Source of the DNA: an uncultured Burkholderiales bacterium
GTDB lineage: Bacteria > Pseudomonadota > Gammaproteobacteria > Burkholderiales > Burkholderiaceae_C
DNA length: 38,604 nucleotides
NCBI GenBank assembly: GCA_903935585.1
Contig: CAIZSE010000116.1
Span: forward strand, 1-38,604
Reading direction: 5' to 3'
In this document: positions 1 through 7,478 of the stretch, in pieces
How positions within the stretch are numbered: position 1 is the first letter of the stretch
Layout: each line of letters begins with the position of its first letter
The notes under the pieces: model-generated
What the model was told of the DNA's origin: nothing
Seen by the model: the letters and a program-made list of their open reading frames with translations, nothing else
The model's database searches: none
Translations under genes and position numbers: made by a program

Positions 1-215
1 GCCGCGCCGCTCAGCCCCTGATAGCGCAGGCACTGGCAGCACAAACCAATTGGCAGCACCTCAAGATCGAAGACGGCCCCGGCCGAGCATTGGGGCGCAG
101 TTTGAAAGTCAAGCTCTGGCCCACACTGGTTTTTTTGCGCGACGGGCAGGAGGTGGGGCGATGGGTGCGGCCCACGACGGCACAAGAAATTCAGACCGCG
201 ATGTCAAAGGCTTAG
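1..215 (+). CDS. Thioredoxin-family protein, C-terminal part (5' end outside the window)
   Basis: An open frame enters from the left edge (codons from base 3) and stops at TAG 213-215, giving about 70 residues. The stretch VKLWPTLVFLRDGQEVGRW matches the second half of a thioredoxin fold: the cis-proline segment (WPT) followed by two strands and a turn. The CxxC active site would lie upstream, outside the window, so I cannot tell whether this is a redox-active thioredoxin or an inactive relative. The stop is 6 bases before the ATG of the AlkD-like gene, so the two are probably cotranscribed. The fold assignment is fairly secure; substrate and partner are unknown. Confidence 0.7.
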   Translation, partial: RAAQPLIAQALAAQTNWQHLKIEDGPGRALGRSLKVKLWPTLVFLRDGQEVGRWVRPTTAQEIQTAMSKA

Positions 216-221
216 GGCTTC

Positions 222-905
222 ATGGACACCGTGTCAAACTGGGTGCTGCCGATCGAAGCGGCCATGCGTGCACAAGCCGATGCACACCAGGCTGTGCCCA
301 TGAAGGCCTATATGCTCGGTCAGTTCGATTTTCTGGGCATCCGTGCAGGCCCCAGGCGGGATGCGCTCAAGGGCTTGCCCAAATTCACGGGCAGCGCCCA
401 TGATCTGTTGGCGCTGGTCGATGCGCTGTGGCGCCTTCCCGAGCGTGAGTATCGTTATGCCGCAGTGGACCTGCTGGCCAAACACCACAAGCGCTTGGAT
501 GAGAGCGCTTTGCCGCGCATCCTGCAGCTGGTGCAGACCGATTCATGGTGGGACACGGTCGATGGACTGGCCGGTGTGGTGGGTGATATCCTGCTGCGAG
601 CCAAAGCCAACCAGCCCGATGTGCAGCGGCACATGGACGCCTGCCTGGTGCACCCCCACCTGTGGGTGCGCCGTTTGGCCATGCTGCACCAGCTGGGTTG
701 GCGGGACCAGACTGATCAGGAGCGGCTGTTCCATTACGCGCTGGTGCTCGCCCCTGAGACAGAATTTTTCATCCGCAAAGCGATTGGTTGGGCTTTGCGT
801 GACCATGCGCGAACCCAGCCTGATGTGGTGCGAATTTTTCTGACCTGGCACGCCGAGCAGATGTCGGGCCTCACGCTCCGAGAGGCAGGCAAGCATCTGG
901 CCTGA
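222..905 (+). CDS. AlkD-like DNA alkylation repair protein (HEAT-repeat glycosylase)
   Basis: This 227-residue protein has the length and all-helical, repeat-like composition of the AlkD family. Those enzymes remove alkylated purines (N3- and N7-alkyl adducts) from DNA without flipping the base. The segment SWWDTVDGL places a Trp (about 110) four residues before an Asp (114), and WVRRLA follows with Arg150. This matches the Trp, Asp and Arg triad of Bacillus cereus AlkD in order and approximate spacing. The ATG lies 6 bases after the upstream stop with no strong ribosome-binding site, consistent with translational coupling. A later in-frame Met (residue 27) is possible but would remove the first helix. 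Family assignment is confident; glycosylase activity is inferred from the conserved triad. Confidence 0.85.
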   Translation: MDTVSNWVLPIEAAMRAQADAHQAVPMKAYMLGQFDFLGIRAGPRRDALKGLPKFTGSAHDLLALVDALWRLPEREYRYAAVDLLAKHHKRLDESALPRILQLVQTDSWWDTVDGLAGVVGDILLRAKANQPDVQRHMDACLVHPHLWVRRLAMLHQLGWRDQTDQERLFHYALVLAPETEFFIRKAIGWALRDHARTQPDVVRIFLTWHAEQMSGLTLREAGKHLA

Positions 906-920
906 GGCCTGGTCGGAGGC

Positions 921-1157
921 TTATGCGGCCAGCAAGGCCCCTGCGTCTTCGTACCAGAACATCAGCGCGTCGTCGTAGCTTTCCCATACGCAACCATTGC
1001 AGCCTCGACCGCAGCACGATGTGGGCTCGGGTGGGGGTTCAAGAAACGCGTGGCCTGCAGCCTGCAGGCGTTCCTGAAATTGTGCGATGCCCCGGCGCAC
1101 GGCTGTGCGTTGGGCCGGGTTGGGGTCGATGATGGGGTGCTCGTTGTTGGAGGTCAT
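921..1157 (-). CDS. Small Cys-rich oxidoreductase-like domain protein
   Basis: This 78-residue protein carries the compact motif PPEPTSCCGRGCNGCVW, with Cys48, Cys49, Cys53 and Cys56. That is typical of the short oxidoreductase-like domain (Pfam Oxidored-like) found in bacteria and in the N-terminus of some eukaryotic proteins. The biochemical function is not established; the cysteines suggest metal or iron-sulfur binding. Its start overlaps the guaD stop by four bases (ATGA, 1154-1157), so it is the last gene of the xdhA-xdhB-guaD strand and is probably translationally coupled to guaD. This pairing hints at a maturation or electron-transfer role linked to the purine enzymes, but that is inference only. 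Confidence 0.8.
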   Translation of the reverse strand: MTSNNEHPIIDPNPAQRTAVRRGIAQFQERLQAAGHAFLEPPPEPTSCCGRGCNGCVWESYDDALMFWYEDAGALLAA

Positions 1158-2503
1158 GCCTTATTGCCTGACACGGCCTGTCCCTGCACCACCGTGTGCG
1201 CCACCAGCCGTTCATCGCCCAACACGATCATGGCAAACAGCCATTCGGCCAGTGTTTCGGTTTGTGCCGTTCGGCGCGCCAGCAGGGGCGTGGCCTTGGG
1301 GTTAAGCACCACAAAGTCGGCTTCACAACCGGGCAGCAGGTTGCCCACTTTGCCGCACAAGTCCAGCGCGGCGGCGGCACCGGCGGTGTGTTGCCACCAC
1401 AGGTGCTCGGGGGCCAGGCTGAAGCCGGGGCGGGCCACGCCTTGAACTTCGATGCGCTGTCTGGCCACGGTGTAGGCCGCGTGCATGGTGTGAAAGGGGC
1501 TGAAGCTGGTGCCGCCGCCCACATCGCTGGCCAGGCCGTAGCGCAGACCAGCGGCATCCGATGCGGCATAGTCAAAAAAGCCGCTGCCCAAAAACAGGTT
1601 GCTGGTGGGGCTGACGGCGGCGCTTGCACCCGCTTCGGCCATGCGGCGGCGGTCGGCTTCGTCCAGATGGATGCAGTGTGCGTAAACGGCGCGCTGGCGC
1701 ACAAGGCCTGCGCGGTCGTAAACGTCGAGGTAGCTGCGTGCCTCGGGGAAAAGTTCGTGTACCCATCGGATTTCGTCGAGGTTTTCGGCCACATGCGACT
1801 GAACCCACACGTCGGGAAATTGTTGCGCGATCTCGCCTGCGCCGTGCAGTTGGGCGGGCGTGCTGGTGGGTGCAAAGCGCGGGGTGATGGCGTAGCCCAG
1901 GCGGTCCACACCGTGCCAGCGGGCAATCAGGGCTTCGGTCTGGCGCAGGCTGAGCGCCGTATCGGTGTCGCGCAGGCCATCAGGGCTGTGGCGGTCTTGC
2001 AGCACTTTGCCGGTGATCATGCGCAGGTGGCGCTTTTGCGCTTCGGCCATGAACACATCGACAGATTCGGGGTGTGCGGTGGCAAAGCACAGTGCGGTGG
2101 TCACGCCATGACGCATCAGCTCGTCCAGAAAGAAGGCGCTGACTTCGTGTGCGTAGGCAGAGTCTGAAAATTGCTTTTCGTGCGGAAAGGTGTAGTGCTC
2201 CAGCCAGGGCAGCAGGCCATCGGCGGGTGAGCCGATCACGTCGGTTTGCGGGTAGTGGGTGTGCAGGTCGACAAAGCCCGGCGCCATGCACAGACCTGGC
2301 CAGTGGGTGATGGGCAGATCAGGGTACTGCGATGCCAGATCGCGGTAGGCGCCGATGGCCAGCACGCGCACGATGCCGTCGGTGCTTTGCCCAGTGACCA
2401 GCAGGCCGTCGGTTTCGTGTTGGGCCAAGGGGTTTTGGGGGTCAGGAAACCACAGCAGACCAGCGCGCCAGCCTTTTAAATGGGAATGAGGAGTGGATGT
2501 CAT
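1154..2503 (-). CDS. guaD: Guanine deaminase
   Basis: Converts guanine to xanthine and ammonia in the cytosol, feeding the xanthine dehydrogenase encoded upstream. The 449-residue protein is an amidohydrolase-fold enzyme. It has HTHYPQ with metal ligands His81 and His83, QSHVAEN with His237 and Glu240, a HCIHL motif at about 276-280, and ASDVGGG with Asp327. GFVDLHTHYPQTDVIG is characteristic of guanine deaminases. I chose the ATG at 2503; the frame can extend six codons to a TTG at 2521, but neither has a clear ribosome-binding site. The gene overlaps the small Cys-rich gene by 4 bases. It is separated from xdhB by a REP-like inverted repeat, so it may have partly independent mRNA stability. 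Assignment is secure. Confidence 0.92.
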   Translation of the reverse strand: MTSTPHSHLKGWRAGLLWFPDPQNPLAQHETDGLLVTGQSTDGIVRVLAIGAYRDLASQYPDLPITHWPGLCMAPGFVDLHTHYPQTDVIGSPADGLLPWLEHYTFPHEKQFSDSAYAHEVSAFFLDELMRHGVTTALCFATAHPESVDVFMAEAQKRHLRMITGKVLQDRHSPDGLRDTDTALSLRQTEALIARWHGVDRLGYAITPRFAPTSTPAQLHGAGEIAQQFPDVWVQSHVAENLDEIRWVHELFPEARSYLDVYDRAGLVRQRAVYAHCIHLDEADRRRMAEAGASAAVSPTSNLFLGSGFFDYAASDAAGLRYGLASDVGGGTSFSPFHTMHAAYTVARQRIEVQGVARPGFSLAPEHLWWQHTAGAAAALDLCGKVGNLLPGCEADFVVLNPKATPLLARRTAQTETLAEWLFAMIVLGDERLVAHTVVQGQAVSGNKA

Positions 2504-2540
2504 CGGGCTGGAAGGCGGCAATCAAGGGGTCTGTGGATCG

Positions 2541-2602
2541 AATTAAATCGGGGTCAGACCTGGATTAAACAGGCCTGATTAATTGGGATCTGACCCCAAT
2601 TA
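2541..2602. repeat. REP-like inverted repeat between xdhB and guaD
   Basis: Two arms face each other: GGGGTCAGA at 2550-2558 and its exact complement TCTGACCCC at 2589-2597. Both are embedded in AT-rich flanks that also mirror each other (TTAA..ATTAA on the left, TTAATT..AATTAA on the right). The GGGGTCAGA core with AATT-type borders resembles repetitive extragenic palindromes associated with REP-type (RAYT) transposases in proteobacteria. No transposase is nearby. The element sits in the only long gap of the xdhA-xdhB-guaD strand. It could form a stem in the transcript that stabilises the upstream xdhAB message. Copy number elsewhere in the genome cannot be seen. Confidence 0.6.
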
Positions 2603-2622
2603 AAAGTGTGAGCTAGAAGCGC

Positions 2623-4926
2623 TTATGGGGCAAGGATAGCGCCCAAAACGCGTTCTGGCGTGGCGGGGGTGTCGAGGTGAATGGGTGTGTGGCCTGGGCG
2701 TGTGGCGCCGATGGCGTCGCGCAACGCCTCGACCACGCTGATGGCCAGCATGAAGGGCGGCTCGCCTACGGCCTTGCTGCCGCCCACGTTGTCTTCGGGG
2801 TTGGCTTCGTGCCACAGCGCGATGTTCAGTTGCGCGGGCATGTCGGCGGCGGTCGGGATCTTGTAGGTGCTAGCGCCCTTAGTGAGCAGCTCGCCTTGGG
2901 CGTTCCAGACCAGCTCTTCGGTGGTGAGCCAGCCCAAGCCTTGGGCAAAGCCGCCTTCGATCTGGCCGATGTCGATCTCGGGGTGCAGCGAATGTCCGAC
3001 GTCGTGCAGGATGTCGGTGCGCAGCAAGCGGTATTCGCCTGTCAGTGTGTCGATGGCCACTTCGCTGCAGGCTGCGCCATAGGCGAAGTAATAAAAGGGT
3101 CGACCGGTCAGGGTCGTGCGGTCGTAGTGGATTTTGGGCGTGGCATAAAAACCGTCGCTCCACAGTTGCACGCGCTGGCCATAGGCGTGCTGCACGGCGT
3201 CGGTGAAGCTGCGCTGGCGCAGCGGCGTGATGACTTGGGCGTGTTCAAAACGCACGGTCTCCGCGCTGCAGCCATCGGCCTTCGCGATGCACTCTGCGAT
3301 GTTCCGGCGCACTTGCCGGGCGGCGTTTTCAGCGGCGCGGCCATTCAGGTCAGTCCCGCTGGAGGCCGCTGTGGCGCTGGCGTTGGCCACCTGGTCGGTG
3401 TCGCTGGCGCTGGCATGCACCTGCGTGGCGGGCAAGCCCAGCACCCGAGCCACCAAGCCACACACCTTGGTGTGCAAGCCCTGGCCCATTTCGGTGCCGC
3501 CGTGGTTCACGCGCACGCTGCCATCGGTGTAGACCGAGACCACCGCCCCAGCCTGGTTGAACTGCGTGGCGGTGAAGCTGATGCCGAACTTGACCGGTGT
3601 GAGCGCCAGCCCCTTTTTGATGACCGTGTGGGTGGCGTTCCACGCTGCGACGGACTGGCGTCGCGCACGGTAGTTGCAGCGTTCGGCCAGCTGGGTCATG
3701 AGCGGGTGCAGGATGTTGTCTTCGACTTTCATGCTGTAGGGTGTGGTGTCGCGTTCACCCACCCCATACAGGTTGGCCAGGCGCACATCGAGCGCGTCCA
3801 GCCCCAGGTGGCGGGCGATATCGCCCATGACGGTCTCGATCAACAACACGCCCTGTGGGCCGCCAAAGCCGCGAAAGGCGGTGTGGCTTTGGGTGTGGGT
3901 TTTGCAGCGGTGCGAGGTGATGGTCAGATCGCTCAAAAAATAAGCGTTGTCGGTGTGAAAGATCGCCCGATCGGCGACGGGGCCACTGAGGTCGGCGCTG
4001 TGGCCGCAATGGGCGAGCTGCACCGAGTCCAAACCCAGTACGCGGCCCTGCGCGTCAAAGCCCACCCGCCAGTCGTGGCTGAAAGGGTGACGCTTGCCGG
4101 TGATCAGGATGTCGTCACCCCGGTCCAGCCGCATCTTGACCGGCCGCCCGAATTTGTGCGCGGCCAGCGCGGCCCACACCGCCAAGTGCCCGGCCTGCGT
4201 CTCTTTGCCGCCAAAGCCTCCCCCCATACGGCGGCACACCACTCGCACTTGCGACATCGGGATGTGCAGCGCATGCGCCACCCAGTGCTGCACCTCGCCA
4301 GGGTGCTGCGTGCCGCTGTGGATCAACCAGTGGCCGTTCTCCTGCGGAATCGCGTAGGCGATCTGGCTTTCCAAATAGAAATGTTCTTGCCCACCGATCT
4401 CCAGCGTGCCGAGCAGCAGGTGCGGGGCTTGGGCCAGAGCCTGTTCGGCGTGACCGCGCTGCACTGTGACTTTGGGCAACACAAAGCTGCCGGCCTGCAG
4501 GGCTGCGCGGGCGTGCAACAGGGGCGGCTGTGTTTCGGTTTGCAGGCGCATCTGGCGGGCGGCTTGCCGCGCCAGTTTGTGGCTGTGGCCCAGCACCAAG
4601 CCCATGACTTGGCCCACGTGCATGAGCTGCGGCCCGGCAAAGATCGGCTCGTCGTGCACAAAAGTGGCCAGCAGCGGGTCGCCGGGAATGTCTGCCGCGG
4701 TGACCACGCCCACGACGCCGGGCGCGGTCAAGGTGGCGCTGAGGTCCAAGGCCATCAATTGGGCGTTGGCCACCGGGCTCATCAGCGGTGCGGCATGCAG
4801 CGTGCCTTCGATCAGCGGCAAATCGTCAATGTAGTTGGCTTTGCCTTGCACCTGCGCGGTGGCGCTTTCATGAAAACGCGGGCGGCTGCTGTCGGCTGCG
4901 TTCTTTTTTTCTTGAGGCGTGTTCAT
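2623..4926 (-). CDS. xdhB: Xanthine dehydrogenase, molybdenum-binding large subunit
   Basis: Catalytic subunit that hydroxylates hypoxanthine and xanthine to urate at a molybdopterin centre. The 767-residue protein has the expected length. Seen motifs are the N-terminal fold (HESATAQVQGKANYIDD), GQEHFYLE at 179-186, the molybdopterin loop GGGFGGKE at 235-242, TAFRGFGGPQG at 349-359, SSGTDLNG, and the C-terminal GEPP with the catalytic Glu at about 722. The open frame runs upstream to 5274, but that part is only a shadow of xdhA. The ATG at 4926 overlaps the xdhA stop in an ATGA and begins with the normal family N-terminus. No xdhC chaperone gene follows. Confidence 0.95.
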   Translation of the reverse strand: MNTPQEKKNAADSSRPRFHESATAQVQGKANYIDDLPLIEGTLHAAPLMSPVANAQLMALDLSATLTAPGVVGVVTAADIPGDPLLATFVHDEPIFAGPQLMHVGQVMGLVLGHSHKLARQAARQMRLQTETQPPLLHARAALQAGSFVLPKVTVQRGHAEQALAQAPHLLLGTLEIGGQEHFYLESQIAYAIPQENGHWLIHSGTQHPGEVQHWVAHALHIPMSQVRVVCRRMGGGFGGKETQAGHLAVWAALAAHKFGRPVKMRLDRGDDILITGKRHPFSHDWRVGFDAQGRVLGLDSVQLAHCGHSADLSGPVADRAIFHTDNAYFLSDLTITSHRCKTHTQSHTAFRGFGGPQGVLLIETVMGDIARHLGLDALDVRLANLYGVGERDTTPYSMKVEDNILHPLMTQLAERCNYRARRQSVAAWNATHTVIKKGLALTPVKFGISFTATQFNQAGAVVSVYTDGSVRVNHGGTEMGQGLHTKVCGLVARVLGLPATQVHASASDTDQVANASATAASSGTDLNGRAAENAARQVRRNIAECIAKADGCSAETVRFEHAQVITPLRQRSFTDAVQHAYGQRVQLWSDGFYATPKIHYDRTTLTGRPFYYFAYGAACSEVAIDTLTGEYRLLRTDILHDVGHSLHPEIDIGQIEGGFAQGLGWLTTEELVWNAQGELLTKGASTYKIPTAADMPAQLNIALWHEANPEDNVGGSKAVGEPPFMLAISVVEALRDAIGATRPGHTPIHLDTPATPERVLGAILAP

Positions 4927-6425
4927 GTGAGGTCCTCCAGCCGAATGGCGCTTTGGCCTGTGCTTTCCAGCCAGGCGCGGCGCAGCAGTTGGGCCAGAAT
5001 TTTGCGGCGGTAGTCGGCGCTGGCGCGCAAATCGCTTAAGGGGGAAAACTCTTGCTGAATAGTCGCTTGCGCGGCCGCCAAGCTGGCTTCGTTCCAGGGC
5101 TGGCCCACCAGTGCGGCTTCGGTCTGCACCGCCCGTGCGGGTTTGGCGGCCACACCGCCCGCGCCGATGCGCACGCTTTGGATGAGCCCACCGTGCACCT
5201 GCAGTTGCAGCGCCAAGCACACGGCTGAGATGTCGTCTTCCTGGCGCTTGGACACCTTGTAGACACCCAGCCATTCGCCGGGTGTGGGGCGAGGCACAAC
5301 GACCCAGGCCAGCACCTCGTCCGTGGCCAGAAGGCTTTGGCGGTAGCCGGTGTAGAACTGCTCCAAAGGCACGTGGCGGTGCACCATTCGGCCCTGACCT
5401 CGGACATTGCGCCAGGCCATCAGCACCACCTGCGCGCCCAGCCCAATCAAGAGCGGCATGCTGTCGCCAATGGGTGACCCGTTGGCCACGTTGCCACCCA
5501 AGGTCCCCGATTGGCGTATCGGCCAGCCCGCAAAGCGTTCGCCAAACGGGGCGATCACAGGACGATCCGCAGCCAGCGCCTCAAACGCATCTTGCAGGCT
5601 CACAGCCGCGCCGATGGCGATGTGATCCGGGTAGTGCATCACCTGGCGCAGCTCGTTCACACGGGTGAGGTCGATGATCTGCGGTATGCGGCGCAAGCCT
5701 TGGGTGATCCAAAGCCCCGCGTCGGTGGCGCCAGCGATCAGTTGGGCCTTGGGATGGTGGGCGCGGGCTTGCAAAAGGGCGGGCAGGCTGGTGGGCCTTT
5801 GGTAATCGCCGGTGGCCTGTTGGCTTGCTGCCAAGGTTTGCAGCGCAACCACGATTGGCGCTTCATCCACGGCTTGCGCAGGGTCAGCCTGCAGACTGCA
5901 CGCGGCTTGCACGATGGGGCGGTAGCCGGTGCAGCGACACAGGTTGCCCGACAGGGCCTGGAGGGCGATGTGCTTGTCCACGCTTTGGCCTTGCGCCACG
6001 GTGCGTTGGTAAAGCGCAAACAGGCTCATCACAAAGCCCGGCGTGCAAAAGCCGCATTGCGAGCCATGGCAATCAACCATGGCACGTTGCACCGGGTGCA
6101 GTGTGCCACCCGGCTGGGCCAGATCGGCGGCGGTCCACAAGGCCATGCCATCGATGGCGTGCGCGGGTTTGATGCAACTGTTGACGGCGCGGTACTGCAA
6201 GCGCCCATCCACCGCCTCGGCCACCACCACCGTGCAGGCTCCGCAGTCGCCCGCGGCGCAGCCTTCTTTGGTGGCGCTTAGGCGAAGGTCCTCACGCAGC
6301 AGGTCCAACAGGGTGCGGTCTGGTGGTACATTGCCCGAGTTCACTATTTGACCGCGATGCCAGAACCGCAAGGGACTGGACACAGACGGCGCTAATTTCA
6401 GAGGGGAGACAAGCGTTTTTGACAT
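4923..6425 (-). CDS. xdhA: Xanthine dehydrogenase, iron-sulfur and FAD small subunit
   Basis: Electron-transfer subunit of bacterial xanthine dehydrogenase, passing electrons from the XdhB molybdenum centre through two [2Fe-2S] clusters to FAD and NAD+. With the chosen start (500 residues), the first cluster has Cys56, Cys61, Cys64 (EGCAAGDCGACTV) and Cys84. The second has Cys124, Cys127, Cys163 and Cys165 (CGFC and CRC). The FAD-binding domain covers about 208-385 (GGNVANGSPIGDS), followed by the CO-dehydrogenase flavoprotein C-terminal domain. An upstream ATG at 6494 would add 23 residues not typical of the family and would use up most of the divergent promoter region, so ATG 6425 is preferred. 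It is the first gene of the minus-strand purine operon and is divergent from a LysR regulator. Confidence 0.95.
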   Translation of the reverse strand: MSKTLVSPLKLAPSVSSPLRFWHRGQIVNSGNVPPDRTLLDLLREDLRLSATKEGCAAGDCGACTVVVAEAVDGRLQYRAVNSCIKPAHAIDGMALWTAADLAQPGGTLHPVQRAMVDCHGSQCGFCTPGFVMSLFALYQRTVAQGQSVDKHIALQALSGNLCRCTGYRPIVQAACSLQADPAQAVDEAPIVVALQTLAASQQATGDYQRPTSLPALLQARAHHPKAQLIAGATDAGLWITQGLRRIPQIIDLTRVNELRQVMHYPDHIAIGAAVSLQDAFEALAADRPVIAPFGERFAGWPIRQSGTLGGNVANGSPIGDSMPLLIGLGAQVVLMAWRNVRGQGRMVHRHVPLEQFYTGYRQSLLATDEVLAWVVVPRPTPGEWLGVYKVSKRQEDDISAVCLALQLQVHGGLIQSVRIGAGGVAAKPARAVQTEAALVGQPWNEASLAAAQATIQQEFSPLSDLRASADYRRKILAQLLRRAWLESTGQSAIRLEDLT

Positions 6426-6515
6426 GGCAAAGGAGTTTTCAGGGTCGAATGATCCTAGGATAAACCCGGGGTTCACACATGGGAACTTGGCCATAACGCT
6501 TATCTAAAAACGCAC
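6426..6515. promoter_or_regulatory. Divergent xdhA / lysR control region
   Basis: This 90-base gap separates the xdhA start from the start of the LysR-type gene, the classic arrangement in which the regulator controls its neighbour and itself. It contains a perfect 10-bp palindrome, ATCCTAGGAT, at 6452-6461. A TAAAAA hexamer sits at 6505-6510, five bases before the regulator's ATG. I could not identify a convincing -35/-10 pair for xdhA. The regulatory role is inferred from gene arrangement; no effector is shown by the sequence, though a purine such as xanthine or urate would fit. Confidence 0.4.
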
Positions 6516-7478
6516 ATGAAGCAGCCGCATCTTTTTGACAAGATCGATCTTCAACTTATTCGGACCCTTCACACCTTGTTGATCGAACGCAGTGTTTCCA
6601 AAACCGCCATGCGCCTGGGCCAGCAACAGCCCGCTGTGTCCGTGGCGCTCAAGCGCCTGCGTGAGTTGACTGGGGACCCGATTTTGGTGCGTTCGGGCAC
6701 GGGCATGGTGCCCACCGATGTGGGCTTGCAGATGTTGGCACCCGTGGCGCAGATACTGCAGGCGGCTGAAAATCTGTTTTCGCCAGCCCGGTTGTTTGAC
6801 CCGGCCGATGCCAGCGAAACCTTTCGCATTGCGGCGAGCGACACGCTGGACCCTTTATTCCTGCCCTCCGTGATGGCCCGCATCAAGTCGCTGGCCCCAG
6901 GCTGCCGGGTCGAGGTGCATGCCTTGTCGGCGCAGGCGCAATACGCGCACGATCTGGGGCAGGGCCTGATCGACGTGGTGATCGGCAATTGGGCCCAGCC
7001 CAGCGAAGAGCTGCACCGTGCCCAGTTGTTTGAAGACGAAGTCGCTTGCCTGGTCAGCAGCAAGCACCCGGCGGTGCGCCGGGGCTGGACGCAGGGCGAC
7101 TGGCTGGCCTGCGAACACATTGCACCCACGCCCGCTTACCCGGGCTGGCGCGGGGTGATCGACGAACACCTTGACCAGCTTGGGCTGGTGCGCAACATTT
7201 CGGCACGTTGTGCCCACTTTGGCCTGATGCCCCGCATGGTGGCATCGAGCTTGCTTGTGTTGACCACGGGCCGTCAGTATTGCCAGCGCTTTTTGCAAGA
7301 CCCCGATGCGCAGCGCGGTTTGACCTTGCTGCCTTGTCCGGTGGTGTTTCCCAAGATGGTGTACTACCAGCTCTGGCACGAGCGCAGTCATGCGTCGGCT
7401 GCGGCCCGGTGGCTGCGCGAACAGGTGAAAGTCAGCGCCGCCCAATTACCTCACCCGAACCCCCTGGCCCCGACATGA
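6516..7478 (+). CDS. LysR-type regulator of the purine locus
   Basis: This 320-residue protein begins with a LysR winged helix-turn-helix (residues about 9-66: RSVSKTAMRLGQQQPAVSVALKRLRE). A periplasmic-binding-protein-like effector domain follows (about 95-300). It is divergent from xdhAB-guaD, and its stop overlaps the ATG of the ABC ATPase (ATGA at 7475-7478), so it is cotranscribed with the transporter. That placement between catabolic enzymes and uptake genes makes it the likely regulator of both. The effector is unknown; a purine is inferred from context only. Confidence 0.92.
   Translation: MKQPHLFDKIDLQLIRTLHTLLIERSVSKTAMRLGQQQPAVSVALKRLRELTGDPILVRSGTGMVPTDVGLQMLAPVAQILQAAENLFSPARLFDPADASETFRIAASDTLDPLFLPSVMARIKSLAPGCRVEVHALSAQAQYAHDLGQGLIDVVIGNWAQPSEELHRAQLFEDEVACLVSSKHPAVRRGWTQGDWLACEHIAPTPAYPGWRGVIDEHLDQLGLVRNISARCAHFGLMPRMVASSLLVLTTGRQYCQRFLQDPDAQRGLTLLPCPVVFPKMVYYQLWHERSHASAAARWLREQVKVSAAQLPHPNPLAPT

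Noticed and set aside
2677-5013. Very long plus-strand frame (778 codons) opposite xdhB
   Set aside because: It is antisense to a protein with full xanthine dehydrogenase motifs; long shadow frames are common at this GC content and this one has no family character.
4927-5274. Upstream extension of xdhB by 116 codons
   Set aside because: It overlaps xdhA entirely; the ATGA overlap at 4923-4926 gives the normal XdhB N-terminus.
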